From positions 1 to 5,037 of the forward strand of contig CATPAT010000099.1 in assembly GCA_955652155.1 (NCBI GenBank): a stretch of 5,037 nt of DNA, read 5' to 3'. Below the pieces are notes generated by a model that worked only from the letters and a program-made list of their open reading frames with translations, did not search any database and was not told where the DNA came from. Shown here piece after piece: positions 4,617 through 5,037 of the stretch; the stretch's first letter is position 1; every line of letters starts with the position of its first letter. The position numbers and the translations under genes were made by a program. This stretch comes from an uncultured Chthoniobacterales bacterium (GTDB taxonomy: Bacteria > Verrucomicrobiota > Verrucomicrobiia > Chthoniobacterales > UBA10450).

Positions 4617-5037
4617 TTAATTCGATCGGACAGTTGTCGACGGCCAGTATGAACCAGCAGGTGAGAAAGGCTCGATTTGAAACGATGAACCGTTTCCCGC
4701 GCCACGCTGCTTCAGTTGTTTGACCGCCGACGCTAGTTTTGCCAAACCTTGTTCAATTTGTGCTTGCGACCAGGCCGCGAATCCGAAGACGAAAGCCGGA
4801 TCCAACTGAGCCTTAATGCAGAAGAAAGAAAGAGGCCGGGGCCAAACGCCAGTTTCCTGACGAGCGCGCATGAATAATGGAAAATCTTCTTTGCGTCGCA
4901 GCCATGCGATGAAGTGCAAACCGGCCGGCGTTACTTCCAGATCGAAATAGTCGCCCAGCCATTTTTGGAATTGTTCGATAAAGAATACGCGTCGCTGGGC
5001 ATAGAGTTCGCGCATCCGTTTCACATGGCTGAGGAAA
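4617..5037 (-). CDS. MocR/PdxR-type GntR-family regulator, C-terminal part (5' end outside window)
   Basis: The C-terminal 139 residues of a chimeric regulator that joins an N-terminal GntR winged helix to a fold-type I aminotransferase-like domain; such proteins (PdxR, GabR, TauR) sense pyridoxal phosphate or its adducts. Only the last subdomain is in the window. It is recognised from SHVKRMRELYAQRR, the segment AGLHFIAWL, and FGFAAWSQAQIEQGLAKLASAV, all typical of MocR proteins. The frame is open through the window edge, so the first Val/Met codons here are internal. DNA-binding and PLP-lysine residues lie outside the window, so the regulated pathway cannot be inferred. The last 25 or so residues (from GAGNGSS on) extend beyond the usual end and look unlike the family. 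The gene converges on the lipase-type gene and marks the chromosomal side of the integron. Confidence 0.85.
   Translation of the reverse strand, partial: FLSHVKRMRELYAQRRVFFIEQFQKWLGDYFDLEVTPAGLHFIAWLRRKEDFPLFMRARQETGVWPRPLSFFCIKAQLDPAFVFGFAAWSQAQIEQGLAKLASAVKQLKQRGAGNGSSFQIEPFSPAGSYWPSTTVRSN

Overview
The window is the start of a chromosomal (sedentary-type) integron and its far boundary. It holds the 3' part of an integron integrase gene (intI), an attI-like site directly behind it, four gene cassettes each closed by a well-formed 121-126 bp attC site, a lipase-family gene that is either a terminal cassette without an attC or the first non-cassette gene, and the 3' end of a chromosomal MocR/PdxR-type regulator on the opposite strand. 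The organism cannot be named from the sequence. An integrase pointing the same way as its cassettes, together with the attC flavour (ACCTAACCAGGCGCTGGAGC and similar), suggests an environmental bacterium, possibly Verrucomicrobiota/Opitutae-like; this is a weak inference.

Layout. 1-888: intI, 5' end outside the window, all tyrosine-recombinase catalytic residues and the IntI-specific insert present. 881-920: attI-like site with a 14-bp hairpin that overlaps the intI stop codon. Cassette 1 (914-1402) and cassette 2 (1403-1902) encode two diverged paralogues of a small membrane-anchored protein. Cassette 3 (1903-2699) encodes a uracil-DNA-glycosylase-fold-like protein whose C-terminus appears to have been displaced by two frameshifts. 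Cassette 4 (2700-3242) encodes a small secreted protein I do not recognise. 3304-4557: secretory-lipase-type alpha/beta hydrolase with a strong Shine-Dalgarno and higher GC than the cassettes. 4608-4614: a degenerate core-like site GTTAGCC, 2 bp beyond the stop codon of the regulator (4617-5037, minus strand).

How it works together. IntI would recombine cassettes between the attI R box (913-919) and attC sites. All cassette ORFs point away from intI and begin within about 25 bases of a cassette boundary. There is no room for a promoter between intI and cassette 1, so the first cassettes are probably read through from intI or from a promoter inside it. Four of the five genes behind intI encode proteins with N-terminal export or membrane signals, so the array leans towards envelope or secreted functions. 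There is no gene-free stretch longer than 300 bases; the gaps between cassette genes are the attC sites.
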